From Gammaproteobacteria bacterium (GTDB taxonomy: Bacteria; Pseudomonadota; Gammaproteobacteria; Xanthomonadales; Xanthomonadaceae): a DNA stretch of 7,683 nt. Below the pieces are notes generated by a model. That model worked only from the letters and a program-made list of their open reading frames with translations. It was not told where the DNA came from and did not search any database. Position 1 is the stretch's first letter. Every line of letters begins with the position of its first letter. The DNA lies in contig JAHEBG010000046.1 of assembly GCA_024642445.1 (NCBI GenBank), positions 1-7,683 of the forward strand, given 5' to 3'. A program made the translations under genes and the position numbers. Shown here piece by piece: positions 1-6,273 of this stretch.

Positions 1-1
1 T

Positions 2-313
2 CAGGCCATGTTCGATACACTCCCTAAACTGGTATCAACGCCAGAGCTGAAAATCGAACTGAACGAAGGTGAGCAGCATGCCTTCATCGAACGCTTTGTG
101 GCAAAAGCCCAATTCGAGGGCGCGCGCATCAATCTGATTGACGGTTTGCGCGCCGATTGGCCGGATGGTTGGGGCTTGGTCCGTGCTTCCAATACCACGC
201 CGGTTCTGGTGGTGCGCTTCGAAGCCAATGACGAGCAGGCTATTGAACGCATCAAGCAAACTTTCCGTGAGCAACTGCTCGAGATCAACGACGGATTGAT
301 GTTGCCGTTCTGA
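2..313 (+). CDS. Phosphomannomutase/phosphoglucomutase, C-terminal fragment (5' end outside window)
   Basis: Only the last 103 codons are visible; the frame is open at the left edge, so the start and the catalytic phosphoserine domain lie upstream. Enzymes of this family (AlgC/ManB type) interconvert hexose 1- and 6-phosphates in the cytoplasm, feeding GDP-mannose, LPS or exopolysaccharide synthesis. The visible part is domain 4. It contains DGLRADWPDGWGLVRASNTT (roughly 48-67 of the visible residues), whose R-x-S-N-T loop binds the substrate phosphate, followed by PVLVVRFEA. The ending LPF matches the Pseudomonas protein as I remember it. The Met codon at position 8 is internal, not a start. 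The gene converges on the DUF4124 gene, with only 6 bases between the stop codons and no visible terminator hairpin between them. Whether it is mainly a mannose or a glucose enzyme cannot be told from this end. Confidence 0.9.
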   Translation, partial: QAMFDTLPKLVSTPELKIELNEGEQHAFIERFVAKAQFEGARINLIDGLRADWPDGWGLVRASNTTPVLVVRFEANDEQAIERIKQTFREQLLEINDGLMLPF

Positions 314-319
314 TTTTAC

Positions 320-988
320 TTAAGGCTGTTGCGCGGTCGTTGCGGCGGGGTCTGTATCAGCAGGCGGTACAAGCCCTTTCATTTGCCGGTATTTCTGCAT
401 GGTGTCGGCAAATTCTGCCAACAGCTGTACATAGCTTTTGTTGAGGCGGTCCATCTGTTCGGTCTGTCGTACCACCAAGGCGTGATTGTTCTTCACCCAG
501 TTTAGTTTTTCAGCCGGTGGCTTTTGGCCGCTGATTTCAAGATCGGCCAGTTCGTTTAGAACGGTGATAATGGCAGCCCGGCGTGACTGGATACTGGTTT
601 TAAGTGAAACCACCGTCTGCTTCAAAAGATCCGTGCGCTCATCGAATGCGCGCTGCAGATCCTGTTCGGTTTCATAATTCATCAACATGCCCTGCTCAAT
701 GCGCTTGGCTTTTGCCGCCGCATCCAGTGCATTCTGTTCGATTTCCGCCTGCCTGTCGGCAGCCGCTTTTTCGGCAGGCGTCAGTTGGGTTTTGACATCC
801 GATTTCAGGCTCCCGGTACGCGCATTGTATTCCTTGCGTGCTTGGCCGACCGCTTCGGGGGGCAGTTGATCGCTGATATGGGTTTTACCGTCCTTATCAA
901 CCCATTTGTAAATCTTCTTTTCCTGCGCATGCGCACCGGCGGCAAATACCAGGGCAACCATGGCCATCAGGCGCATATTAGGATTCAT
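320..988 (-). CDS. Secreted DUF4124-domain coiled-coil protein
   Basis: This 222-residue protein of unknown function has a signal peptide at residues 1-21 (hydrophobic run MAMVALVFAAGAHA, with an Ala-x-Ala type cleavage before QEK), so it is probably periplasmic. Residues 24-45 (IYKWVDKDGKTHISDQLPP) are the typical start of a DUF4124 domain, a small beta-rich module common in proteobacterial envelope proteins. Residues about 70-205 are rich in Ala, Glu, Gln, Lys and Leu and look like a long helical coiled coil. The tail is low-complexity, rich in Pro, Thr and Ala. The chosen ATG at 988 has GGAG nine bases upstream; a second ATG at 976 (residue 5) is possible. The gene overlaps the end of pyrE by 11 bases, so the two are very likely cotranscribed and perhaps translationally coupled. 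No catalytic motif is visible, and a link to pyrimidine metabolism should not be assumed from position alone. Confidence 0.85.
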   Translation of the reverse strand: MNPNMRLMAMVALVFAAGAHAQEKKIYKWVDKDGKTHISDQLPPEAVGQARKEYNARTGSLKSDVKTQLTPAEKAAADRQAEIEQNALDAAAKAKRIEQGMLMNYETEQDLQRAFDERTDLLKQTVVSLKTSIQSRRAAIITVLNELADLEISGQKPPAEKLNWVKNNHALVVRQTEQMDRLNKSYVQLLAEFADTMQKYRQMKGLVPPADTDPAATTAQQP

Positions 989-1634
989 GGTGCGTTGCTC
1001 CGTAGCGGTTACGGTAATTCTGCAGTGCTACGCGGTATTGCGCAAGTTCGGGCTGCGCTTCGGCGTAGGCCAATAGATTGTTCAGCCCGATTACGCTGAA
1101 TACCGGAAAGCCAAAGGTCTGCTCGATTTCCTGGCTGGCTGAATATGCCCCGTCGCGCCCTTTTTCCTGTCTGTCCAGTGCAATCACAATTCCGGCAACC
1201 TGTGCGCCGTTTGCACGGATCAAGGCAATGGACTCGCGGATGGCGGTTCCGGCGGAAATCACATCGTCCAGAATCATGACCTTGCCTTGCAGTGGCGCAC
1301 CAATGAGCGTGCCGCCCTCACCATGGTCTTTGGCTTCCTTGCGGTTGAACGCTATCGGAACATTGCGCCCTTGCCGGGAAAGTGCGATGCCGGTAGCGGT
1401 GGCCAGCGGGATGCCCTTGTAGGCGGGCCCAAACAGCATATCGAAGGCCACACCGCAATCCAGAACACGGGCGGCATAAGCCTGGCTTACGATGTCCATG
1501 CTATCGCCATCGTCGAAATGCCCGGCGTTGAAGAAATAAGGGCTGATTCGGCCCGATTTCAGCGTGAACTCCCCGAACCGCAGGACCTGTTTGCGGATGG
1601 CCAGCTCTAGGAATTGCCGTTGGTACCCAAGCAT
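978..1634 (-). CDS. pyrE: Orotate phosphoribosyltransferase PyrE
   Basis: This cytoplasmic enzyme converts orotate and PRPP to orotidine 5'-monophosphate, the fifth step of UMP synthesis. At 218 residues it is close to the usual 213 of the E. coli protein, and the sequence is strongly alike throughout. QRQFLELAIRKQVLRFGEFT and LKSGR (Lys26) lie at the N-terminus. FGPAYKGIPLA carries the Tyr72-Lys73 pair, NRKEAKDHGEGG (97-108) is the mobile catalytic loop, and MILDDVISAGTA (120-131) is the PRPP-binding motif. Asp154-Arg155 in LDRQE contacts orotate. The ATG at 1634 is preferred over the one at 1652 because GGAG lies five bases upstream and because family members begin M-x-x-YQRQF. The ORF extends six codons further upstream without conserved sequence. 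The gene is divergent from the ExoIII gene across about 61 bases and heads a two-gene unit with the DUF4124 gene. I see no rph gene or attenuator hairpin of the E. coli pyrE kind in the short leader. Confidence 0.97.
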   Translation of the reverse strand: MLGYQRQFLELAIRKQVLRFGEFTLKSGRISPYFFNAGHFDDGDSMDIVSQAYAARVLDCGVAFDMLFGPAYKGIPLATATGIALSRQGRNVPIAFNRKEAKDHGEGGTLIGAPLQGKVMILDDVISAGTAIRESIALIRANGAQVAGIVIALDRQEKGRDGAYSASQEIEQTFGFPVFSVIGLNNLLAYAEAQPELAQYRVALQNYRNRYGATHHES

Positions 1635-1695
1635 CGTTTCTCCGTGGTGCATACGCGTGATAATCTTGCGGTAAGTTTATCAGCAGTTGAAGTGC
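1635..1695. promoter_or_regulatory. Short divergent intergenic region, pyrE / ExoIII gene
   Basis: These 61 bases must carry, or lie next to, the promoters of both divergent units. On the plus strand GATAAT at 1659-1664 is a five-of-six match to a -10 box and would place a start near 1671, but the region 17 bases upstream (GTTTCT) is a poor -35. On the minus strand the same A/T patch reads GATTAT (four of six), again without a clear -35. The pyrE ribosome-binding site (GGAG) lies inside at 1640-1643. Promoter placement here is weak inference; either promoter could reach into a neighbouring gene. Confidence 0.25.
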
Positions 1696-2466
1696 ATGCG
1701 AATCATCAGTTTCAACGCCAACGGCATCCGTTCCGCGGCCAACAAGGGCTTTTTCAACTGGTTTGAGGCCCAAAATGCCGATGTCCTATGCATCCAGGAA
1801 ACCAAGGCTCAGGAGCATCAGCTGGGTGATGCCCAATTCAAACCGGACGGATACCAAGGTTTTTTTCGCGATGCCAGTACAAAGAAAGGCTATTCAGGGG
1901 TTGCCATTTACAGTCGGCGGGAACCGGATGCGGTTTTGACCGGGCTTGGCTGGGTCCCGTTTGATGAAGAGGGTCGATACATTGAAGCGCGCTTTGGTGA
2001 TTTATCGGTAATTTCCCTTTACTTGCCTTCGGGCTCTTCGAAGGAAGAGCGCCAGCAGTTCAAATTTGAAGTCATGGATTGGATCCGCCCCAAGTTTGCT
2101 GCAATGCTGGCCAGTGGCCGTAAATACGTAATCTGTGGCGATTGGAACATTGCGCATACCGCCATGGATATCAAGAATGCCAAATCCAACGAGAAGAATT
2201 CCGGCTACTTACCCGAAGAAAGAGAATGGTTGACACAACTTATCGAAAGCGATGGCTGGGTGGATGCTTACCGGAAACTCCGGCCTGAAGGCCAAGACTA
2301 CACCTGGTGGAGCCAGCGCGGTGCGGCGCGCGCCAAAAACGTGGGTTGGCGTATCGACTACCAGATGGTCAGCGCCAACATGGCGTCGGCCATTCAAGAA
2401 TGCTCAATTACCGCTGAACCGAAATTTTCCGATCATGCACCGTTTACCGTGGATTATGACCTATGA
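1696..2466 (+). CDS. Exodeoxyribonuclease III family nuclease (XthA/ExoA; Crc/NExo-type)
   Basis: This 256-residue endonuclease/exonuclease/phosphatase-fold protein of the ExoIII family acts on abasic sites or blocked 3' ends in base excision repair. All the metal and catalytic positions I can align with E. coli ExoIII are present: Asn7, Glu35 in CIQETKAQ, Tyr109 in SLYLPSG, Asp149 and Asn151 in CGDWNIAH, Asp221 in WRIDYQ, and Asp246-His247 in KFSDHAP. The helical YLPEEREW segment (171-178) is also typical. The start is taken at the ATG at 1696, because family members begin with MRIISxN; an in-frame TTG at 1687 would add three residues, and neither has a strong ribosome-binding site. The gene shares its pyrE-adjacent position with the Pseudomonas regulator Crc, a degenerate member of this family, but intact catalytic residues argue for a real nuclease. 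Neisseria has two specialised paralogues (NApe, NExo), and I cannot tell whether this protein is an AP endonuclease or mainly a 3'-phosphodiesterase. It is coupled to the permease gene by an ATGA overlap. Confidence 0.93.
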   Translation: MRIISFNANGIRSAANKGFFNWFEAQNADVLCIQETKAQEHQLGDAQFKPDGYQGFFRDASTKKGYSGVAIYSRREPDAVLTGLGWVPFDEEGRYIEARFGDLSVISLYLPSGSSKEERQQFKFEVMDWIRPKFAAMLASGRKYVICGDWNIAHTAMDIKNAKSNEKNSGYLPEEREWLTQLIESDGWVDAYRKLRPEGQDYTWWSQRGAARAKNVGWRIDYQMVSANMASAIQECSITAEPKFSDHAPFTVDYDL

Positions 2467-3737
2467 GTGAAGCGCAATCCTACAAAGGCTGGCAAGGCAT
2501 CAAGCGTGCCTTCGGCACGCCGTCAGCGGCAACACTTCTCTTTTTCGGCTTCGGGTGCGGATTGCCGTTTTTGTTGATTGTCGGCGGCACACTGTCCACT
2601 TGGCTGCGTGATATAGGGCTGGCGCTTAGTTTGATCGGCTTGCTCAGTTTTGCCAGCTTCTTCTACGTACTCAAGTTTCTTTGGGCACCATTGCTTGACC
2701 GTTACGCACTGCCATTTCTCGGCCGCCGCCGGGGCTGGCTGTTCGCAGCGCAAGTGCTGTTGATGCTTGCGTTGTTGGCCATGGCGCATTCCAATCCTGC
2801 AGCGCACTTGTCCACACTTATTGCTTTTGTGGCGCTGGCGGCATTCGCCGGCGCAACGCAGGATATTCTTGTTGATGCCTATCGAATAGAAATTGTTGAG
2901 CTGCATGCACAAGGTGCATTGGCTGCAACGTATACCCTTGGCTACCGCATTGGTTTGATTATCGGCGGCGCAATGGCTTTGTACTTTGCCGAGTTGTTTG
3001 GTTGGCAAACAACGTACACGATGATGGCGGCTTTGATGTTATTACCAATTATTGCCACGGTACTTGCACGCGAGCCTGAAACCCGTGTTGCCATACGTAA
3101 AGTGAGCCTTTACGAAGCATTCGTAGAACCTTTCCGTGAATTCTTCAGCCGTAACGGCGCGGTTTTAGCTTTAGCCTTTCTTTTGTTTGTCGGCCTGTAT
3201 AAATTTCCGGACCAGATGATTGGTGTTTTAGCCGGGCCGTTTTACCTTGATTCCGGGTACACCAAAGCCGATATTGCCACGGTATCCAAACTTTATGGGG
3301 TTTGGCTGGGTATCGGTGGTGCGTTTCTAGGAGGTGTTTGCGTAGCGGCAATGGATGTTCGCAAGTTGCTGGCCGTATCCGCAGTGGCTGTGGCAGTTTC
3401 GAATCTGGCTTTTCTGCTGATGGCACAAAACCCCTCTGAAATCTGGGCATTCTTCGCTGCCATCACTGCCGATAATCTTGCGCAAGGGTTTGCCGGCACG
3501 GTGCTGGTTGCCTTCATGTCCAGCCTTACCAATCAGAACTTCACGGCTACCCAGTATGCCTTGCTGGTATCACTGGCAAATCTTCCGGGAAAGTTCGTTG
3601 GCGGTTTTTCAGGGTACATCGTAGAACAGAGCAGCTATTCGACTTTTTTCATTATTAGCGCCGCTTCGGTATTCCCGGCCTTGCTATTGTTGGCTTGGCT
3701 CTGGAAACGGATTGGCTCCGCACAAGCTCAGGCCTGA
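2463..3737 (+). CDS. ampG: AmpG-family muropeptide permease (MFS)
   Basis: This 424-residue inner-membrane protein of the major facilitator superfamily probably imports GlcNAc-anhydroMurNAc peptides from the periplasm for cell-wall recycling. Family signatures include LLFFGFGCGLPFLLIVGGTL near residues 25-44 and LSFASFFYVLKFLWAPLLDR at 61-80, the MFS loop-like segment with LGRRRGW just after it. GATQDILVDAYRIE at 130-143 is very characteristic of AmpG. About twelve hydrophobic segments are visible, with a charged central loop at roughly 203-230. It is shorter than E. coli AmpG (about 490 residues, with two extra segments) and resembles the short form also found in Pseudomonas (AmpP). The ATG overlaps the nuclease stop codon as ATGA, and GGA lies nine bases upstream of it. 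Its 3' end overlaps the convergent anmK by 10 bases. The nearby anmK and M23 genes support the recycling role. A related sugar-phosphate or peptide carrier function cannot be excluded from sequence alone. Confidence 0.88.
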   Translation: MSEAQSYKGWQGIKRAFGTPSAATLLFFGFGCGLPFLLIVGGTLSTWLRDIGLALSLIGLLSFASFFYVLKFLWAPLLDRYALPFLGRRRGWLFAAQVLLMLALLAMAHSNPAAHLSTLIAFVALAAFAGATQDILVDAYRIEIVELHAQGALAATYTLGYRIGLIIGGAMALYFAELFGWQTTYTMMAALMLLPIIATVLAREPETRVAIRKVSLYEAFVEPFREFFSRNGAVLALAFLLFVGLYKFPDQMIGVLAGPFYLDSGYTKADIATVSKLYGVWLGIGGAFLGGVCVAAMDVRKLLAVSAVAVAVSNLAFLLMAQNPSEIWAFFAAITADNLAQGFAGTVLVAFMSSLTNQNFTATQYALLVSLANLPGKFVGGFSGYIVEQSSYSTFFIISAASVFPALLLLAWLWKRIGSAQAQA

Positions 3738-4831
3738 TATATAGCGCCCAGAATGCGCGGCCCAGATGCACCGGTGACTTGCTGTACATTGCCCGGCTTT
3801 CCATCCAGGCATTGCTTGGCTAGCCAGGCAAACGCCATGGCTTCCACATAATCCGGATGCACGCCAAGTGCTGCAGTGGATTTGACCGGGCAAGGCAAAA
3901 GAGCCTGTAGACGATCCATCAGCAGGGCGTTGTGTACGCCGCCACCACAAACCAATACCGTGTCCAAATTGCCACCATGGGCAATCAAGGCATCAGCAAC
4001 GGTGCGTGCAGTGAATTGATTGAGTGTATTCAAAACATCTTCCGGCGCCAGATCCAGCCCTTGCAGCAGCGGTTCAAGCCAGTGCAGCTGGAAAAAGTCA
4101 CGCCCGGTGCTTTTAGGTGGAGGCAATTGCAGCCAGGGTTCTGCCATCAATCGTTCCAATAATGCCGGCGAACAACCGCCGCTCGCGGCCAACAGGCCAT
4201 CAGCATCATAGGCTTTCTGCCAGTGGCGCTGACACCAGGCATCCATCAAGCCATTGCCCGGCCCGGTATCGAAGCCGATGACATCGCCATTGGTAGCCAG
4301 TACGGTGATATTGGCAATGCCACCAATATTGACCACGGCACGCGCTTCGCCTGGGTAGGCGAACAAAGCGCGGTGAAAAGCCGGCACCAAGGGCGCGCCT
4401 TGGCCGCCGGCTGCCACATCACGCCGTCGGAAATCGGCCACAGTGGTAATGCCTGTGCGTTCGCATAGGGTATTGGCGTCACCCAGTTGCAAGGTATAGG
4501 GGTGCGTGCCATGCGGGGCATGCCGAACCGTCTGACCGTGGTTGCCAATGGCGCGGATTTGTCCGGTATCAATGCTGTGTGCAGAGCAGAAGCCGTTGAC
4601 GGCTTCTGCATAGGCCATGCCCAGCGCCGTTTCCAGCTGGCCGAGCTGATCCAGTGTCAGTACGGCATTCGATTGCGACAACGCCAACAGTGATGCGGTC
4701 AGGGCTTCGTCCATGGGGTAATGGCCATGGGCCAACAGATGTGCGCCATCGCTAAAGTCGACCAGAGCTACATCGATGCCGTCCAGACTGGTGCCGGACA
4801 TCAGGCCGATATAAAGGGCTGGCGCACTCAT
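3728..4831 (-). CDS. anmK: Anhydro-N-acetylmuramic acid kinase AnmK
   Basis: This cytoplasmic kinase of the acetate kinase/hexokinase/actin fold hydrolyses the 1,6-anhydro bond and phosphorylates anhMurNAc to MurNAc-6-phosphate using ATP. It links imported cell-wall turnover products to amino-sugar metabolism. Its 367 residues match the usual length (363-369). Motifs in order: YIGLMSGTSLDGIDVAL (7-23), the ATP-binding loop; NHGQTVRH (97-104); GGQGAPLVPAFH (142-153); NIGGIANIT (168-176); GFDTGPGN (186-193), whose Asp188 corresponds to the catalytic base; PKSTGRDFF (239-247); and CGGGVHNALL (295-304), a second nucleotide-site loop. The start codon overlaps the stop of the M23 peptidase as ATGA. 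No ribosome-binding site is visible before it, which suggests translational coupling. The MurNAc-6-phosphate etherase MurQ, which would act next, is not in the window; in Pseudomonas-type bacteria the product feeds an alternative AmgK/MurU route, also not seen here. Confidence 0.96.
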   Translation of the reverse strand: MSAPALYIGLMSGTSLDGIDVALVDFSDGAHLLAHGHYPMDEALTASLLALSQSNAVLTLDQLGQLETALGMAYAEAVNGFCSAHSIDTGQIRAIGNHGQTVRHAPHGTHPYTLQLGDANTLCERTGITTVADFRRRDVAAGGQGAPLVPAFHRALFAYPGEARAVVNIGGIANITVLATNGDVIGFDTGPGNGLMDAWCQRHWQKAYDADGLLAASGGCSPALLERLMAEPWLQLPPPKSTGRDFFQLHWLEPLLQGLDLAPEDVLNTLNQFTARTVADALIAHGGNLDTVLVCGGGVHNALLMDRLQALLPCPVKSTAALGVHPDYVEAMAFAWLAKQCLDGKPGNVQQVTGASGPRILGAIYQA

Positions 4832-6108
4832 CGGGCGCGCGTCGACAGGTCGGATTCCATCATCGCTACTGCCGGCGCTGTAGCAGCCCTGAACTTCGCC
4901 AGTGCGGAGCCTCTGAGGGGTTCCGGTTTCGGCATGGTGACGTTCAGTGGATTCACTTGCTTGCCGTTAATGCGGAATTCGTAATGCAGGTGCGGGCCGG
5001 TGGCCAAGCCGGTGCTGCCCACGCGGCCAATAATGGCGCCTTGGGAAACCGATTGGCCGCGTTTGAATTTTCCAAGAGCCGACATGTGGCCATACAGCGT
5101 ACTTCTGCCTTGGCCGTGATTGATGATGACGGTTTTACCGTAGCCGTTCTTCCAGCCTGCCAGCTCAATTCTGCCGTCACCGGCCGCCATGATCGGCGTG
5201 CCTGTGCGGGCGGCATAGTCCACACCCTTGTGCGCGCGCATACGGCCCAGCACCGGGTGTTTACGCATGCCGAAGGTAGAGCTTAGGCGGGCAAACTCAA
5301 TGGGAATGCGCAAAAGAACTTTCCGAAGGGGACGGCCGTCGGCGTCAAAATATTCTTCGCGGCCATCATGGTTGTAACGGTAGGCCGACAGTTTTTTGCC
5401 GCGGTTGGTAAAAGTGGCCGCCAGAATATGGCCTTGCCGGTAAGGCTTGCCTTCAAGGAACGTTTGTTCGTAAACGACCTGGAAGCTATCGCCTTTGCGC
5501 AGATCCTCAACAAAATCGATATCGTATTTGAAGACATTGGCCACTTGGTTGACAACACTGGCGTCAATGCCGGCACGATTGCCATCGGCATACAGGGAGC
5601 TGGTGATTTCGCCGGAAGCCACTTGCAGACGCTTTTCCAGTTGCCGGGTCAGAATCTGTTCGGTCACTTTGCCATCTTCAAGCGTTAGCGTTACCTGCTC
5701 AAGATCGTTTTTATCAAAGCGTACGGTGCGCAATTGATCGTAGCCGTTGATTTCAAAATCAATCAGGTCGCCGTCACGTATCCGGCGAAAACTTTGTTTG
5801 GCGCCGTCGTTTGCCAATATCTGGTGCAGGGTTTTTGAAGACAAGCCCATGCGTTCGAAAATTTCGCTCACCGTTTGGCCTTTTTCCACCGTTACGCTGT
5901 TCCAGCGGAAGGTGCCAAGGTCACGCGCTTTGCGGGCGAACGAGGGGCTGTGTATCAGCGGTTGTGCAATGGCGGCAAGATTGTGCGGACTTTGCAAGGC
6001 AGGCACCAGTGAGACTACGCTCAAACCGATGGCGACACGCAAGGCGAAGGTCTGCCACTGCGCTGTGTTCCAGCGACGCATGGCTTTGATGGGATTAAAT
6101 ACGGACAA
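4828..6108 (-). CDS. M23-family murein endopeptidase (MepM-like), membrane anchored
   Basis: This 426-residue envelope protein is predicted to be a zinc metallopeptidase that cleaves peptide cross-links in peptidoglycan. Residues about 20-37 form one hydrophobic segment after a basic N-terminus, either an anchor or an uncleaved signal. Residues 72-118 (VEKGQTVSEIFERMGLS onward) form an OapA/LysM-like module. About 120-270 resembles the intermediate domain of MepM/Csd3-type proteins. Residues 278-390 are the LytM/M23 domain: His293 and Asp297 (HKGVD) with His375 are the expected zinc ligands, and His341 (YGHMS) and His373 (GPHLHYEF) complete the active site, so it should be active. The start is taken as TTG at 6108, because AGGA lies about seven bases upstream; the next ATG (6081, residue 10) has no such site. 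The gene is first in a unit with anmK. Homologues sit in the same place next to tyrS and anmK in Pseudomonas. Confidence 0.93.
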   Translation of the reverse strand: MSVFNPIKAMRRWNTAQWQTFALRVAIGLSVVSLVPALQSPHNLAAIAQPLIHSPSFARKARDLGTFRWNSVTVEKGQTVSEIFERMGLSSKTLHQILANDGAKQSFRRIRDGDLIDFEINGYDQLRTVRFDKNDLEQVTLTLEDGKVTEQILTRQLEKRLQVASGEITSSLYADGNRAGIDASVVNQVANVFKYDIDFVEDLRKGDSFQVVYEQTFLEGKPYRQGHILAATFTNRGKKLSAYRYNHDGREEYFDADGRPLRKVLLRIPIEFARLSSTFGMRKHPVLGRMRAHKGVDYAARTGTPIMAAGDGRIELAGWKNGYGKTVIINHGQGRSTLYGHMSALGKFKRGQSVSQGAIIGRVGSTGLATGPHLHYEFRINGKQVNPLNVTMPKPEPLRGSALAKFRAATAPAVAMMESDLSTRAR

Positions 6109-6121
6109 CGCGGATTCCTAA

Positions 6122-6150
6122 AGGACAAGCCAGGGACAATGGGCTAAAAT
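6122..6150 (+). promoter_or_regulatory. Candidate sigma70 promoter for tyrS
   Basis: On the plus strand AGGACA (6122-6127, four of six) and TAAAAT (6145-6150, five of six) are separated by 17 bases. A start near 6157 would give a tyrS leader of about 117 bases. The leader contains a small AACC-TTTC-GGTT hairpin (6175-6186) and two TTAAC repeats, but no T-box-like structure is apparent. The -10 box shares its bases with the oppositely directed M23 promoter candidate. Confidence 0.4.
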
Positions 6151-6175
6151 AACCAGTGCAGGCCGCATGCGTCAA
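6146..6175 (-). promoter_or_regulatory. Candidate sigma70 promoter for the M23 peptidase-anmK unit
   Basis: On the minus strand a -35 box TTGACG (6170-6175, five of six) and a -10 box TATTTT (6146-6151, four of six) are 18 bases apart. A start near 6139 would give a leader of about 31 bases to the TTG codon. This is motif reading only, but it is the best-formed promoter on this strand of the gap. Confidence 0.5.
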
Positions 6176-6273
6176 ACCTTTCGGTTCCGTAGTGCGACAC
6201 ATCACTCTTTATTAACGTCGGGTTAACATGCGCGTGGCTAAGCGCTTGTTTCTCCGCAGCAGGGCATCTAGGC

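Noticed and set aside
1635..1652. Longer PyrE start at the upstream ATG (1652)
   Set aside because: The extra six residues are not conserved, and the ATG at 1634 has a well-placed GGAG and the family-typical N-terminus.
2523..3008. 161-codon minus-strand frame inside the permease gene
   Set aside because: It is rich in Gln, Lys and Cys, as expected from the reverse complement of membrane-protein codons, and has no domain.
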